Shown piece after piece: positions 1 through 5,378 of a stretch of 5,378 nt of DNA. A program made the translations under genes and the position numbers. This DNA is from Gammaproteobacteria bacterium (GTDB taxonomy: Bacteria > Pseudomonadota > Gammaproteobacteria > UBA6429 > Thiohalophilaceae): the NCBI GenBank assembly GCA_011052165.1, contig DRJN01000434.1:1-5378 (forward strand). The letters run 5' to 3'. The notes below the pieces were generated by a model, which saw only the letters and a program-made list of their open reading frames with translations, searched no databases and had not been told where the DNA came from. Positions within the stretch are counted from its first letter, which is position 1. Each line of letters opens with the position of its first letter.

Positions 1-26
1 ACGCGCGTCAATAACAGGTAGCTCCC

Positions 27-479
27 ATGCGAAGAATATCCATCATCCTTGCATCCATCCTATTGAGCTTATTCATATCCGGCAGTAGCTACGCCGTCAG
101 CACCTATAAGTGGATCGATAGTAATGGCCATGTCGTGTATTCACAACGCCCGCCTGCCGACGGCACCCGATACGAACGTATCCAGACCCTCGCGCCCTCC
201 TCCCGCTCCAGTTCAGAATCTCACGCCGCCAGTTCTGCCCGAGAATCGATCATGCAGGACGAAGTCAAGCGCAAAGAAAACGCACTGGTCAAAAAAGAAA
301 TGGAAAAAAATGCCGCCGAGCGTGAGAAGGACTGCAAACTGGCCAAGGATCACCTGCGCTTTTATCAGGTCCAACGGCGCTGGAAAGACAAAGATGGCAA
401 TATTAAAAGCCTGAGCGATAAAGAACGCATGAAAAAACTTGAGCAATCCAAGCAACAGGTGGCCGATTACTGTAGCTGA
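27..479 (+). CDS. DUF4124 domain-containing exported protein
   Basis: This is a 150-aa protein of unknown function that is predicted to be exported. Residues 1-23 form a classic Sec signal peptide: MRR, then a hydrophobic run, then SYA as the likely cleavage site. The segment from about residue 25 to 50, with the pattern TYKWIDSNGHVVYSQRPP, is the signature of DUF4124, a short domain at the N-terminus of many proteobacterial envelope proteins. A Ser-rich linker (about 57-73) follows, then a highly charged Lys/Glu segment (about 75-110) likely to be helical or coiled coil. A WKDKDGN-like stretch at 119-125 weakly echoes the DUF4124 pattern. The mature protein has two cysteines, C103 and C149, which could form a disulfide in the periplasm; this is inference. 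A weak ribosome site (AGG at 16-18) precedes the ATG. The gene ends 20 nt before the tautomerase gene, so co-transcription is likely. The domain call is firm, but no biochemical role is known to me. Confidence 0.85.
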   Translation: MRRISIILASILLSLFISGSSYAVSTYKWIDSNGHVVYSQRPPADGTRYERIQTLAPSSRSSSESHAASSARESIMQDEVKRKENALVKKEMEKNAAEREKDCKLAKDHLRFYQVQRRWKDKDGNIKSLSDKERMKKLEQSKQQVADYCS

Positions 480-499
480 ATATAACACAGAGAACTCAA

Positions 500-844
500 A
501 TGCCCTACCTGAAAATTCAGAGCAACATCGCCATTGATGATACCGCCACAGCCCGCTTACTGGCCGAGGCCTCAAAACGGGTGGCTCATGAACTGGGCAA
601 GCCGGAAAGCTACGTCATGGTCGCGCTGGAACCGCCACAATCCATGCTGTTTGCCGGCAGCAACGCACCCCTGGCCTATCTGGAACTGAAAAGCATCGGC
701 CTGACCGAAAGCAAGACGCCCGCGCTGTCTGCCGCGCTCTGCAACCTGATTGAAGAACAACTCGCGATTCCCACTGCCCGCATTTATATCGAGTTTGTCG
801 ATGCCCCACGCGCCATGTGGGGCTGGGACAACGGAACCTTTTGA
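500..844 (+). CDS. MIF / phenylpyruvate tautomerase-family protein
   Basis: This 114-aa protein has the full length of the macrophage migration inhibitory factor family, part of the tautomerase superfamily. These small proteins form trimers and use an N-terminal proline as catalytic base for keto-enol tautomerisation. The protein begins Met-Pro, so removal of Met exposes the catalytic Pro1. Other family marks are GKP at 33-35, with K34 matching the active-site lysine of human MIF; the LKSIG loop at 63-67; the RIYIEF strand at 94-99; and the C-terminal GWDNGTF at 108-114, matching GWNNSTF of human MIF. The CxxC oxidoreductase motif of mammalian MIF is absent, and the position of mature Asn97 is Glu here. 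Tautomerase activity is therefore plausible on an unknown substrate, while thiol-redox activity is not expected. No signal peptide is seen, so it is probably cytoplasmic. The gene lies 20 nt after the DUF4124 gene with a modest AGAG ribosome site (489-492). The REP-like array begins within 8 nt of its stop. Confidence 0.9.
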   Translation: MPYLKIQSNIAIDDTATARLLAEASKRVAHELGKPESYVMVALEPPQSMLFAGSNAPLAYLELKSIGLTESKTPALSAALCNLIEEQLAIPTARIYIEFVDAPRAMWGWDNGTF

Positions 845-851
845 TTGCAGT

Positions 852-998
852 GATGGGTTTCACTTCGTTCTACCCATCCTACACGTAGTTTTGTCTGTTG
901 ATTATGGCGATGGGTTTCACTTCGTTCTACCCATCCTACGCGTAGTTTTGTCTGTTGATTATGGCGATGGGTTTCACTTCGTTCTACCCATCCTACGC
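852..998. repeat. 57-bp tandem repeat array with REP-like cores
   Basis: Units start at 852, 909 and 966, a spacing of exactly 57 bp. The first two are full length and the third breaks off after about 33 bp, near 998. Units 1 and 2 differ at only one position (A at 883 versus G at 940). Each unit has a 31-bp core (852-882, 909-939, 966-996) plus a 26-bp link. Read on the minus strand, the core starts GTAG, then GATGGGT, a 13-nt loop and ACCCATC. That gives 7-bp arms behind a GTAG tetranucleotide, the layout known for REP elements mobilised by RAYT (TnpA-REP) transposases. Unit 2 ends in CTACGCGTAG, a perfect 10-bp palindrome. The array sits directly downstream of a stop codon, a common REP location. 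Because 57 is a multiple of three, long but meaningless reading frames run through it. No RAYT gene lies in this window. Confidence 0.85.
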
Positions 999-1041
999 AC
1001 AATTTCAAAGGTAGGATGGGTAGAACGAAGTGAAACCCATC
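966..1041. repeat. Inverted REP-like pair, perfect 31-bp stem (BIME-like)
   Basis: The core at 966-996 and the core at 1011-1041 are exact reverse complements over all 31 bp, separated by 14 nt (997-1010). The GTAG/CTAC ends face each other across the short spacer. In RNA, either strand could form a very stable hairpin. Paired REPs of this kind are known as BIMEs or REPINs in other bacteria. Such structures can stabilise upstream mRNA or help end transcription. Here the pair could separate the tautomerase transcript from proS. There is no T-tract directly after the stem, so it is not a standard intrinsic terminator. The repeat structure is seen directly; its role is inference. Confidence 0.85.
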
Positions 1042-1051
1042 AACTAACCCT

Positions 1052-1080
1052 TTTACCCCTCTCACACAAACGGCTAAAAT
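1052..1080 (+). promoter_or_regulatory. Putative sigma-70 promoter for proS
   Basis: A -35-like TTTACC (1052-1057, four of six matches to TTGACA) and a -10-like TAAAAT (1075-1080, five of six matches to TATAAT) are separated by exactly 17 bp. Transcription would start near 1087, giving a leader of about 27 nt that contains AAGAAG (1101-1106) seven nt before the proS ATG. The position right after the repeat array, in the only gap before proS, supports the call. It rests on pattern matching alone. Confidence 0.5.
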
Positions 1081-1095
1081 CCCCCTCTTTTAGCC
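1072..1095. promoter_or_regulatory. 8-bp inverted repeat overlapping proS -10 region
   Basis: GGCTAAAA (1072-1079) and TTTTAGCC (1088-1095) are perfect inverted arms around an 8-nt C-rich centre (1080-1087). The left arm contains most of the putative -10 box and the right arm follows the predicted transcription start. This layout suits a repressor operator at DNA level. If transcription instead begins upstream, the arms would form a hairpin ending 18 nt before the start codon. The symmetry is certain; a regulatory role is inferred. Confidence 0.4.
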
Positions 1096-1113
1096 ACTAT
1101 AAGAAGCCATACC

Positions 1114-2820
1114 ATGCGCGTATCCCGATTCCTGCTCGCCACCCAGAAAGAAGTTCCTGCTGACGCCGAGATCATCAGCCACCAGTTGATGCTGCGCGCG
1201 GGGATGATTCGCAAACTCGCGGCCGGTCTGTATACCTGGCTGCCGCTGGGACTGCGGGTATTGCGCAAGGTGGAAGCCATCGTGCGCGAGGAAATGAATC
1301 GCGCCGGGGCATTGGAAGTCCTGATGCCGGCAGTGCAACCGGCTGAACTATGGCAGGAATCCGGGCGCTGGGAAGAATACGGTCCCGAATTGCTGCGCAT
1401 GCAGGACCGGCACGGGCGTGACTTCTGCCTCGGTCCCACGCATGAGGAGATTATCACCGATCTTATTCGCCACGAGCTGCGCAGCTACAAACAACTGCCC
1501 GGCAATTTCTATCAGATCCAGACCAAGTTCCGCGATGAGGTGCGGCCCCGCTTTGGCATCATGCGCGCACGCGAATTCATCATGAAAGACGCCTATTCCT
1601 TCCATCTGGACAAGGCCTCGCTGGATGACACCTACCAGATCATGCACCAGACCTATTGCCGTATTTTCGATCGTCTGGGTCTGGACTACCGCCCGGTGCG
1701 CGCGGACTCCGGCGCCATCGGCGGCAGCCTCTCGCATGAATTTCATGTGCTGGCCGAATCCGGCGAGGACGCCATCGCCTTTAGCGATGAAAGTGACTAC
1801 GCCGCCAATACCGAGCTGGCCGAGGCTCTCGCGCCAACCAAAACGCGGCCAATAGCCCGTGAAGAAATGAGCACCGTGGACACTCCCACTCAGCACAGCA
1901 TTGAGGAGGTCAGTCAATACCTGGGCATGAGCGCAGGAAAATGCCTGAAGACGCTGATCGTCAACGGCGAGGATGACGCGCTGATCGCCTTGGTGCTGCG
2001 CGGCGATCATGAACTCAATCCCATCAAAGCCGAAAAAATCGAAGCGGTAGCTAACCCGTTAACTTTCGCCAATGAGGACAGCATTAAAAAGATCATCGGC
2101 TGCGCACCGGGTTCCATTGGTCCCACCGGCCTGTCCATTCCGATCTATGTGGATCGTAGCGCCGCAGTCGTCGCCGACTTTGTCTGCGGCGCCAATATTG
2201 ACGGCCAGCATCTTAAGGGCGTGAACTGGGGCCGCGATCTGCCTGACGCCGAGGTTGTGGACATTCGCACGGTAGCCGAGGGCGATCCCAGCCCGGACGG
2301 CAAAGGCAAACTGGTGATCAAGCGCGGCATCGAGGTCGGCCACATTTTCCAGCTCGGCACTAAATACAGTGAAGCTCTCAACGCCCGTGTGCTCGATGAA
2401 AACGGCAAGAGCGTGATCATCAGCATGGGCTGTTACGGCATCGGCGTCTCGCGCGTGGTCGCCGCCGCCATCGAACAAAACCATGACCAATACGGCATCA
2501 TCTGGCCGGATGTCCTCGCCCCCTTCCAGATCGCCCTGCTGCCTATGAACATGCATAAATCCGGACGCGTGCGCGCAGCCGCCGAAACACTGTATACCGA
2601 ATTACAAGCCGCCGGTTTTGACGTGCTGCTGGATGATCGCAAAGAACGCCCGGGGGTGATGTTTGCCGATATGGAATTGATCGGCATCCCCCACCGGCTC
2701 GTCATCGGTGAAAAGGGCCTGGACAAGGGTATACTGGAATACAAGAATCGTAGAAATAGTGAAAAACAGGATGTCCCTGCCGATACTATTATTGAGTTTC
2801 TGCGCAAACGGATTTCTTGA
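1114..2820 (+). CDS. proS: Prolyl-tRNA synthetase (proline--tRNA ligase), bacterial type with editing domain
   Basis: This cytoplasmic class II aminoacyl-tRNA synthetase charges tRNA-Pro with proline using ATP. Its 568 aa compare with about 572 for the E. coli enzyme, and the N-terminus (MRVSRFLLATQKEVPADAE) aligns with no gap, which fixes the start. The catalytic core shows motif 1 around 55-80, the TxE loop GPTHEE at 107-112, and motif 2 FRDEVRPRFGIMRAREF at 139-155 with the ATP-binding R140. Motif 3, GCYGIGVSR, lies at 439-447, and C440 corresponds to the proline-pocket cysteine. Between motifs 2 and 3 lies the YbaK-like INS domain (about 225-405), which hydrolyses mischarged Ala-tRNA-Pro. 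Its key lysine K279 is kept, as are D347 and H366 at the equivalents of E. coli D350 and H369. The anticodon-binding domain covers about 472-565. The enzyme appears complete and functional, with proofreading. A likely promoter and an AAGAAG ribosome site lie just upstream. Confidence 0.98.
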   Translation: MRVSRFLLATQKEVPADAEIISHQLMLRAGMIRKLAAGLYTWLPLGLRVLRKVEAIVREEMNRAGALEVLMPAVQPAELWQESGRWEEYGPELLRMQDRHGRDFCLGPTHEEIITDLIRHELRSYKQLPGNFYQIQTKFRDEVRPRFGIMRAREFIMKDAYSFHLDKASLDDTYQIMHQTYCRIFDRLGLDYRPVRADSGAIGGSLSHEFHVLAESGEDAIAFSDESDYAANTELAEALAPTKTRPIAREEMSTVDTPTQHSIEEVSQYLGMSAGKCLKTLIVNGEDDALIALVLRGDHELNPIKAEKIEAVANPLTFANEDSIKKIIGCAPGSIGPTGLSIPIYVDRSAAVVADFVCGANIDGQHLKGVNWGRDLPDAEVVDIRTVAEGDPSPDGKGKLVIKRGIEVGHIFQLGTKYSEALNARVLDENGKSVIISMGCYGIGVSRVVAAAIEQNHDQYGIIWPDVLAPFQIALLPMNMHKSGRVRAAAETLYTELQAAGFDVLLDDRKERPGVMFADMELIGIPHRLVIGEKGLDKGILEYKNRRNSEKQDVPADTIIEFLRKRIS

Positions 2821-2906
2821 TCATATTAATCGTTGCAACAGTATTTGCATCATAGCCCCCACTCCCTCTAGGAGATAGAAGTCGCAGCATCAATAAAAAA
2901 TATTGC

Positions 2907-3491
2907 ATGAGCAAAATGACGACCACGAACATTCTCATGACTTTGATATGTGTTCTGCTATCCATTACACAGGTCAACGCGACACCGACTATCAAGCCGG
3001 ACAACGAACTGCGTCTGTTATTAATAAAAGCTATCAATGACAGCCATAGTTTTAATGATCGTTTCGATGCCGAGGTCTGGCTGGTGGACATGTCGGCACG
3101 CCTGGCGCCGCGCGTACCCGATGCTGAAAAACGCATTTCCATGCTCAAACAGATCCATTACGAGGCCACGCGCGCCGGGCTATATCCTGAACTGGTTCTG
3201 GCCGTGATCGATGTTGAAAGCAACTTCAACCGTTACGCTATTTCCCGTTCCGGTGCGATGGGGCTGATGCAAGTGATGCCCTTCTGGCTGAATGAAATCG
3301 GTAAACCGGGTGACAACCTGTTTGATCTAAAAACCAACCTGCGCCTGGGTTGCACTATTCTGCACTATTATCTGGGCAAGGAAAAAGGGGATTTAACCCG
3401 CGCCCTGGCGCGCTATAACGGCAGCCGGGGCAGCTATCGGTATACCAAAAAAGTGTATCATGCACTCGATGCCCGCTGGCGTGAGCGCTAG
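2907..3491 (+). CDS. Secreted lytic transglycosylase, SLT/GH23 type
   Basis: This 194-aa protein is predicted to cleave the glycan strands of peptidoglycan between MurNAc and GlcNAc, forming 1,6-anhydro-MurNAc ends. Residues 1-26 look like a Sec signal peptide (hydrophobic core about 9-20, cleavage after VNA), so it should act in the periplasm; no lipobox is seen. The SLT domain spans about 80-190. E104 in the AVIDVESNFN motif is the expected catalytic acid. GAMGLMQVMP (116-125) and the downstream ALARYNGS (166-173) are the other family motifs. It is a minimal single-domain form compared with large soluble Slt70. The ATG at 2907 is the first in-frame start after the upstream stop, but ribosome pairing is poor. 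AGGAG (2870-2874) is too far away, and ATG at 2916 is an alternative that keeps the signal peptide. It starts 86 nt after proS with no clear terminator between, so it may be read from the proS promoter. Confidence 0.93.
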   Translation: MSKMTTTNILMTLICVLLSITQVNATPTIKPDNELRLLLIKAINDSHSFNDRFDAEVWLVDMSARLAPRVPDAEKRISMLKQIHYEATRAGLYPELVLAVIDVESNFNRYAISRSGAMGLMQVMPFWLNEIGKPGDNLFDLKTNLRLGCTILHYYLGKEKGDLTRALARYNGSRGSYRYTKKVYHALDARWRER

Positions 3492-3517
3492 CAACGAAAA
3501 ACCACCGCCGCTCAAGT

Positions 3518-3787
3518 TCAGCCCGTTGAAAAATTATCTATTTGCAATAATTCATTTTCCCGGCAGATGACTGACTTCACCTGCGCCGCAGGCGGCCCGG
3601 ATTTTAACCATTCACACAGCCGGGCCACGGCCTTCTGCTCACCGCAGGTGAGTACTTCGACGCTACCATCAATGCGGTTGTAAGCAAATCCGGTGAGTCC
3701 GAGTTTCTCCGCTTTTTCCTGGGTGCTGGCGCGAAAGAAAACACCTTGTACCTGACCTTCCACAATACAATGCATACAAATATTCAT
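3518..3787 (-). CDS. acyP: Acylphosphatase
   Basis: This 89-aa protein is the normal size for acylphosphatase, a small cytosolic enzyme that hydrolyses acyl phosphates such as acetyl phosphate and carbamoyl phosphate. The P-loop-like motif VEGQVQGVFFRAST (9-22) includes the phosphate-binding R19. The second signature, GFAYNRIDGSVEV (33-45), supplies the catalytic N37, which orients the attacking water. The residue before this Asn is Tyr, where many bacterial homologues have Arg; human enzymes also vary here, so activity is not in doubt. The gene starts only 9 nt after the yihY stop on the same strand, with no Shine-Dalgarno sequence before the ATG. Translation is therefore probably coupled to yihY. 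The Met at residue 5 is an alternative start. It converges with the transglycosylase gene, with 26 nt between the two stops and no clear terminator. Confidence 0.95.
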   Translation of the reverse strand: MNICMHCIVEGQVQGVFFRASTQEKAEKLGLTGFAYNRIDGSVEVLTCGEQKAVARLCEWLKSGPPAAQVKSVICRENELLQIDNFSTG

Positions 3788-3796
3788 AATAGTGAT

Positions 3797-5071
3797 TTAG
3801 CTTTCTGTCCCGCCTGAATTTGCTGTTTTTTCTTTTGCATACAGCGATGAGAGGGAGACGCTGCATAGTTTTTTTTCAATATAATCCAGCCCATCCAGCG
3901 CCCTGTTTAGATTGACGTTCCAGCTATCCACTTTACTCCATATCCCATCTTTTTCCGGGGCGCTGACGGCCAGCCTGCGATACAGATCAAGTAGCGTCAA
4001 TTGCGAAAATTCATCCGCCAGCCGCCAGTTATTTTTAGTCACCTTGCGCACAAACCCGGCCAGGCGCAGTTTTTCCAACAGAGCGGGCAGCTTCGTATCC
4101 TGCCAGTCCTCTTTCGCCTCCATCTCTTCCAGGCTAAGCACTCTGCCGTTTGAGTATTCCTCATTCTGCCACAAATAGCCCAACAGCCTGAATGCCTGCA
4201 CCAATTCAAAGTTCGTGGCGGTTATTTTTCCCGGCGCCTGAAATATCTCCAGATTGTAGGTAATTTCCGCCCCCAGCAAGACGATGAGCCAGGATAAATA
4301 TATCCAGATCAGTAAAAGCGGAATGGCCGCCAGCGCGCCATAGAGTAACTCATAGGTTGGAAACCAGGCGATATACAGCGCAAACAGGTATTTGGCGATT
4401 TCAAACAGAATAGCAGCCACGGCAGCGCCGCTAAAAGCATGCCGCCAGCGTACGGGGATATTCGGGATCCAGTGATACATCACCGCCAGCAGCAGGCAGG
4501 TCGCCAGCATCGGCAGCATGGCCAGGATCAGGGTGTGCAAACCAACGCTGTCGACCGTTGCCGAAACATAGGGCAGGGCCATGACAAAGGTCGTAGCCGC
4601 CAGACTCGCGGCCAGTATCAGTGGGCCAATGAGTAGAAAAAACAGCAACAGCAACAGCCGTATCAGAGTACGCGGGGTTCGCTTGACCCGCCAGATGCGG
4701 TTAAAGGAAACATCGATGGTATTCAACAACAGAATGGCGGTCACAAACAGACCAACACTGCCAATCGTGCTGAGTCTCTCTGTCCTGTGCACAAAACCAA
4801 GCAAATAATGTTGCACCCCTTCGCCAACAGTGGGAACAAAAATATCAAGCACAAACTGCTCGACGGTATCCAGCCATCCGGAAAATAGCGGCAGGACACT
4901 GAACAAAGAAAACGCCACTGAAAGCAAAGGCACCAGCGCCAGCAGGGACGTAAAGGTAAGAGAAGCCGCTATCTGGGTGATATCGTTGCGCTTGCTCTGG
5001 CCCAGAACATGCCACCAGAAATAAAAAAACCGGCGGCCTGTCAGAAGCAGTCGTTTCGTTTTCATTTCCAT
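3797..5071 (-). CDS. YihY/BrkB-family (UPF0761) inner-membrane protein with C-terminal extension
   Basis: This 424-aa integral membrane protein belongs to the YihY family. The family was once misnamed ribonuclease BN and includes Bordetella BrkB; its biochemical function is still unclear. About six hydrophobic segments are visible: roughly 34-60, 102-120, 136-166, 180-204, 212-237 and 245-270. Family marks are TxxAASLTFTSLLALVPLL (32-50), DVSFNRIWR (120-128) and the block around 244-270 ending in LIVLLGAEI. From about 280 to 424 the protein is soluble, probably cytoplasmic. This tail is absent from the 290-aa E. coli YihY. It has alternating helices (LPALLEKLRLAGFV at 328-341) that resemble a winged-helix fold; this is inference. 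The start at 5071 gives a normal N-terminus, with Met3 (5065) as an alternative. There is no usual ribosome site, because an intrinsic terminator for the upstream gene ends one base before the ATG. Confidence 0.93.
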   Translation of the reverse strand: MEMKTKRLLLTGRRFFYFWWHVLGQSKRNDITQIAASLTFTSLLALVPLLSVAFSLFSVLPLFSGWLDTVEQFVLDIFVPTVGEGVQHYLLGFVHRTERLSTIGSVGLFVTAILLLNTIDVSFNRIWRVKRTPRTLIRLLLLLFFLLIGPLILAASLAATTFVMALPYVSATVDSVGLHTLILAMLPMLATCLLLAVMYHWIPNIPVRWRHAFSGAAVAAILFEIAKYLFALYIAWFPTYELLYGALAAIPLLLIWIYLSWLIVLLGAEITYNLEIFQAPGKITATNFELVQAFRLLGYLWQNEEYSNGRVLSLEEMEAKEDWQDTKLPALLEKLRLAGFVRKVTKNNWRLADEFSQLTLLDLYRRLAVSAPEKDGIWSKVDSWNVNLNRALDGLDYIEKKLCSVSLSSLYAKEKTANSGGTES

Positions 5072-5072
5072 T

Positions 5073-5097
5073 AAAAAAGGGTCCGTTACGGACCCTT
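5073..5097 (-). terminator. Intrinsic terminator of the LysM gene
   Basis: On the minus strand, AAGGGTCCG and CGGACCCTT form a perfect 9-bp stem (5077-5097) around a 3-nt loop (5086-5088). The stem is followed directly by a run of six U (5073-5078, the first two shared with the stem base). This is a textbook Rho-independent terminator for the minus-strand LysM gene, whose stop lies 27 nt upstream. Unusually, it runs up to the yihY start codon. In the plus direction there is no comparable T-tract. Confidence 0.88.
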
Positions 5098-5124
5098 CAG
5101 GTTCAACACGGGGTTGATATCAAA

Positions 5125-5378
5125 TCAGCGGGCAAGATAGGCCTTATCGGACTTTTCAACCACGCCCAGGCTCCAACTGCCTCGGGATTTGGCATGTGCC
5201 ACCGCCGCGTCCACATCCGAAGATGAGGGATGAGTATCGATATTCAGTTTCTGATCGGGATAAATCAGATCCGCATCCTTGATTTGATCGCTGTTGTTCT
5301 TGTAAATCAGCGGCCACTGATAGGGGTTGTTATAAATGCTGGGTTTGGCTGAGATATCCCACAGATTATCGCCGCGCA
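5125..5378 (-). CDS. LysM-domain protein, C-terminal part (cut by window edge)
   Basis: The last 83 codons of a minus-strand gene are visible, ending in TGA at 5125-5127; the start lies beyond the window. The sequence begins RGDNLWDISA and continues through NPYQWPLIYKNNSDQI and DADLIYPDQKLNI. This is the pattern of a LysM domain, a roughly 45-50-residue module that binds the N-acetylglucosamine units of peptidoglycan. The domain fills about the first 46 visible residues, and its N-terminal edge is just cut off. A short tail of about 37 residues follows, with AVAHAKSRGSWSLGVVEKS, and the protein ends LAR. The WPLIYK form is typical of a C-terminal LysM in proteobacterial proteins attached to the envelope. 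Nothing can be said about the missing N-terminal part or signal peptide. A strong terminator follows 27 nt after the stop. Confidence 0.85.
   Translation of the reverse strand, partial: RGDNLWDISAKPSIYNNPYQWPLIYKNNSDQIKDADLIYPDQKLNIDTHPSSSDVDAAVAHAKSRGSWSLGVVEKSDKAYLAR

Noticed and set aside
1..26. End of an upstream gene at the left edge.
   Set aside because: Stops occur in two frames (12-14 and 19-21), but fewer than seven codons are visible, so no gene can be supported.
852..998. Possible CRISPR array: 31-bp repeats separated by 26-bp spacers.
   Set aside because: The two complete spacers are virtually identical rather than unique, one core is inverted, and no cas gene is present.
750..1163. 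Open reading frames on both strands through the repeat region, one giving repeated WVERSETH peptides.
   Set aside because: The frames stay open only because the 57-bp period is a multiple of three. They overlap the tautomerase and proS genes, and this peptide is a well-known artefact of REP-like DNA.
1348..2556. Long minus-strand open frames within proS (1348-2010 and 2059-2556).
   Set aside because: They are antisense to a clearly conserved proS gene and show no recognisable domain, so they are coding shadows.
2834..2849. Small inverted repeat TGCAA / TTGCA after proS as a terminator.
   Set aside because: The stem is only 5 bp and AT-rich, and no U-tract follows.
3475..3492. Hairpin at the transglycosylase stop codon (GCTGGCG / CGCTAGC with a 4-nt loop and one G-U pair) as a terminator.
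   Set aside because: It lies mostly in coding sequence and no T-tract follows on the plus strand, so it is not a convincing intrinsic terminator.
5114..5123. Perfect palindrome TTGATATCAA upstream of yihY as an operator or -35 element.
   Set aside because: It is a single 10-bp palindrome with no -10 box at the right distance on the minus strand, so chance is a sufficient explanation.

Overview
The window looks like a stretch of chromosome from a gammaproteobacterium or a close relative with moderate GC content. The evidence is the bacterial-type prolyl-tRNA synthetase with an editing insertion, the YihY-family membrane protein, the DUF4124 envelope protein, and REP-like repeats starting with GTAG whose spurious translation (WVERSETH) is familiar from many gammaproteobacterial genomes. 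I cannot name the genus. No phage, plasmid, CRISPR or defence genes are visible. This is mostly core housekeeping and envelope DNA, with one repeat-rich intergenic region.

Left part (1-1113, + strand): a small exported DUF4124 protein is followed 20 nt later by a MIF/tautomerase-family protein, probably in one transcript. Directly after the tautomerase stop codon lies a 269-nt gene-free stretch. It holds a 57-bp tandem repeat (two full units and one partial) built around a 31-bp REP-like core. A fourth core lies in inverse orientation and forms a perfect 31-bp inverted repeat with the third. A plausible sigma-70 promoter for proS follows, with an 8-bp inverted repeat overlapping its -10 box.

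Middle (1114-3491, + strand): proS is complete at 568 aa, with the class II motifs and the editing-domain lysine intact. It is followed by a small secreted GH23-type lytic transglycosylase.

Right part (3492-5378, - strand): reading leftwards are the C-terminal end of a LysM-domain protein (cut by the window edge), a clear intrinsic terminator, a YihY/BrkB-family inner-membrane protein with a long cytoplasmic C-terminal extension, and an acylphosphatase starting 9 nt after the yihY stop. The acylphosphatase and transglycosylase genes converge with 26 nt between their stop codons.

Functionally, the transglycosylase, LysM protein, DUF4124 protein and YihY protein all act at the cell envelope. 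The tautomerase, ProRS and acylphosphatase are cytoplasmic enzymes with no evident pathway link. Three points merit a second look: the REP-like array and its long hairpin, the inverted repeat overlapping the putative proS promoter, and the terminator whose U-tract ends one base before the yihY start codon.
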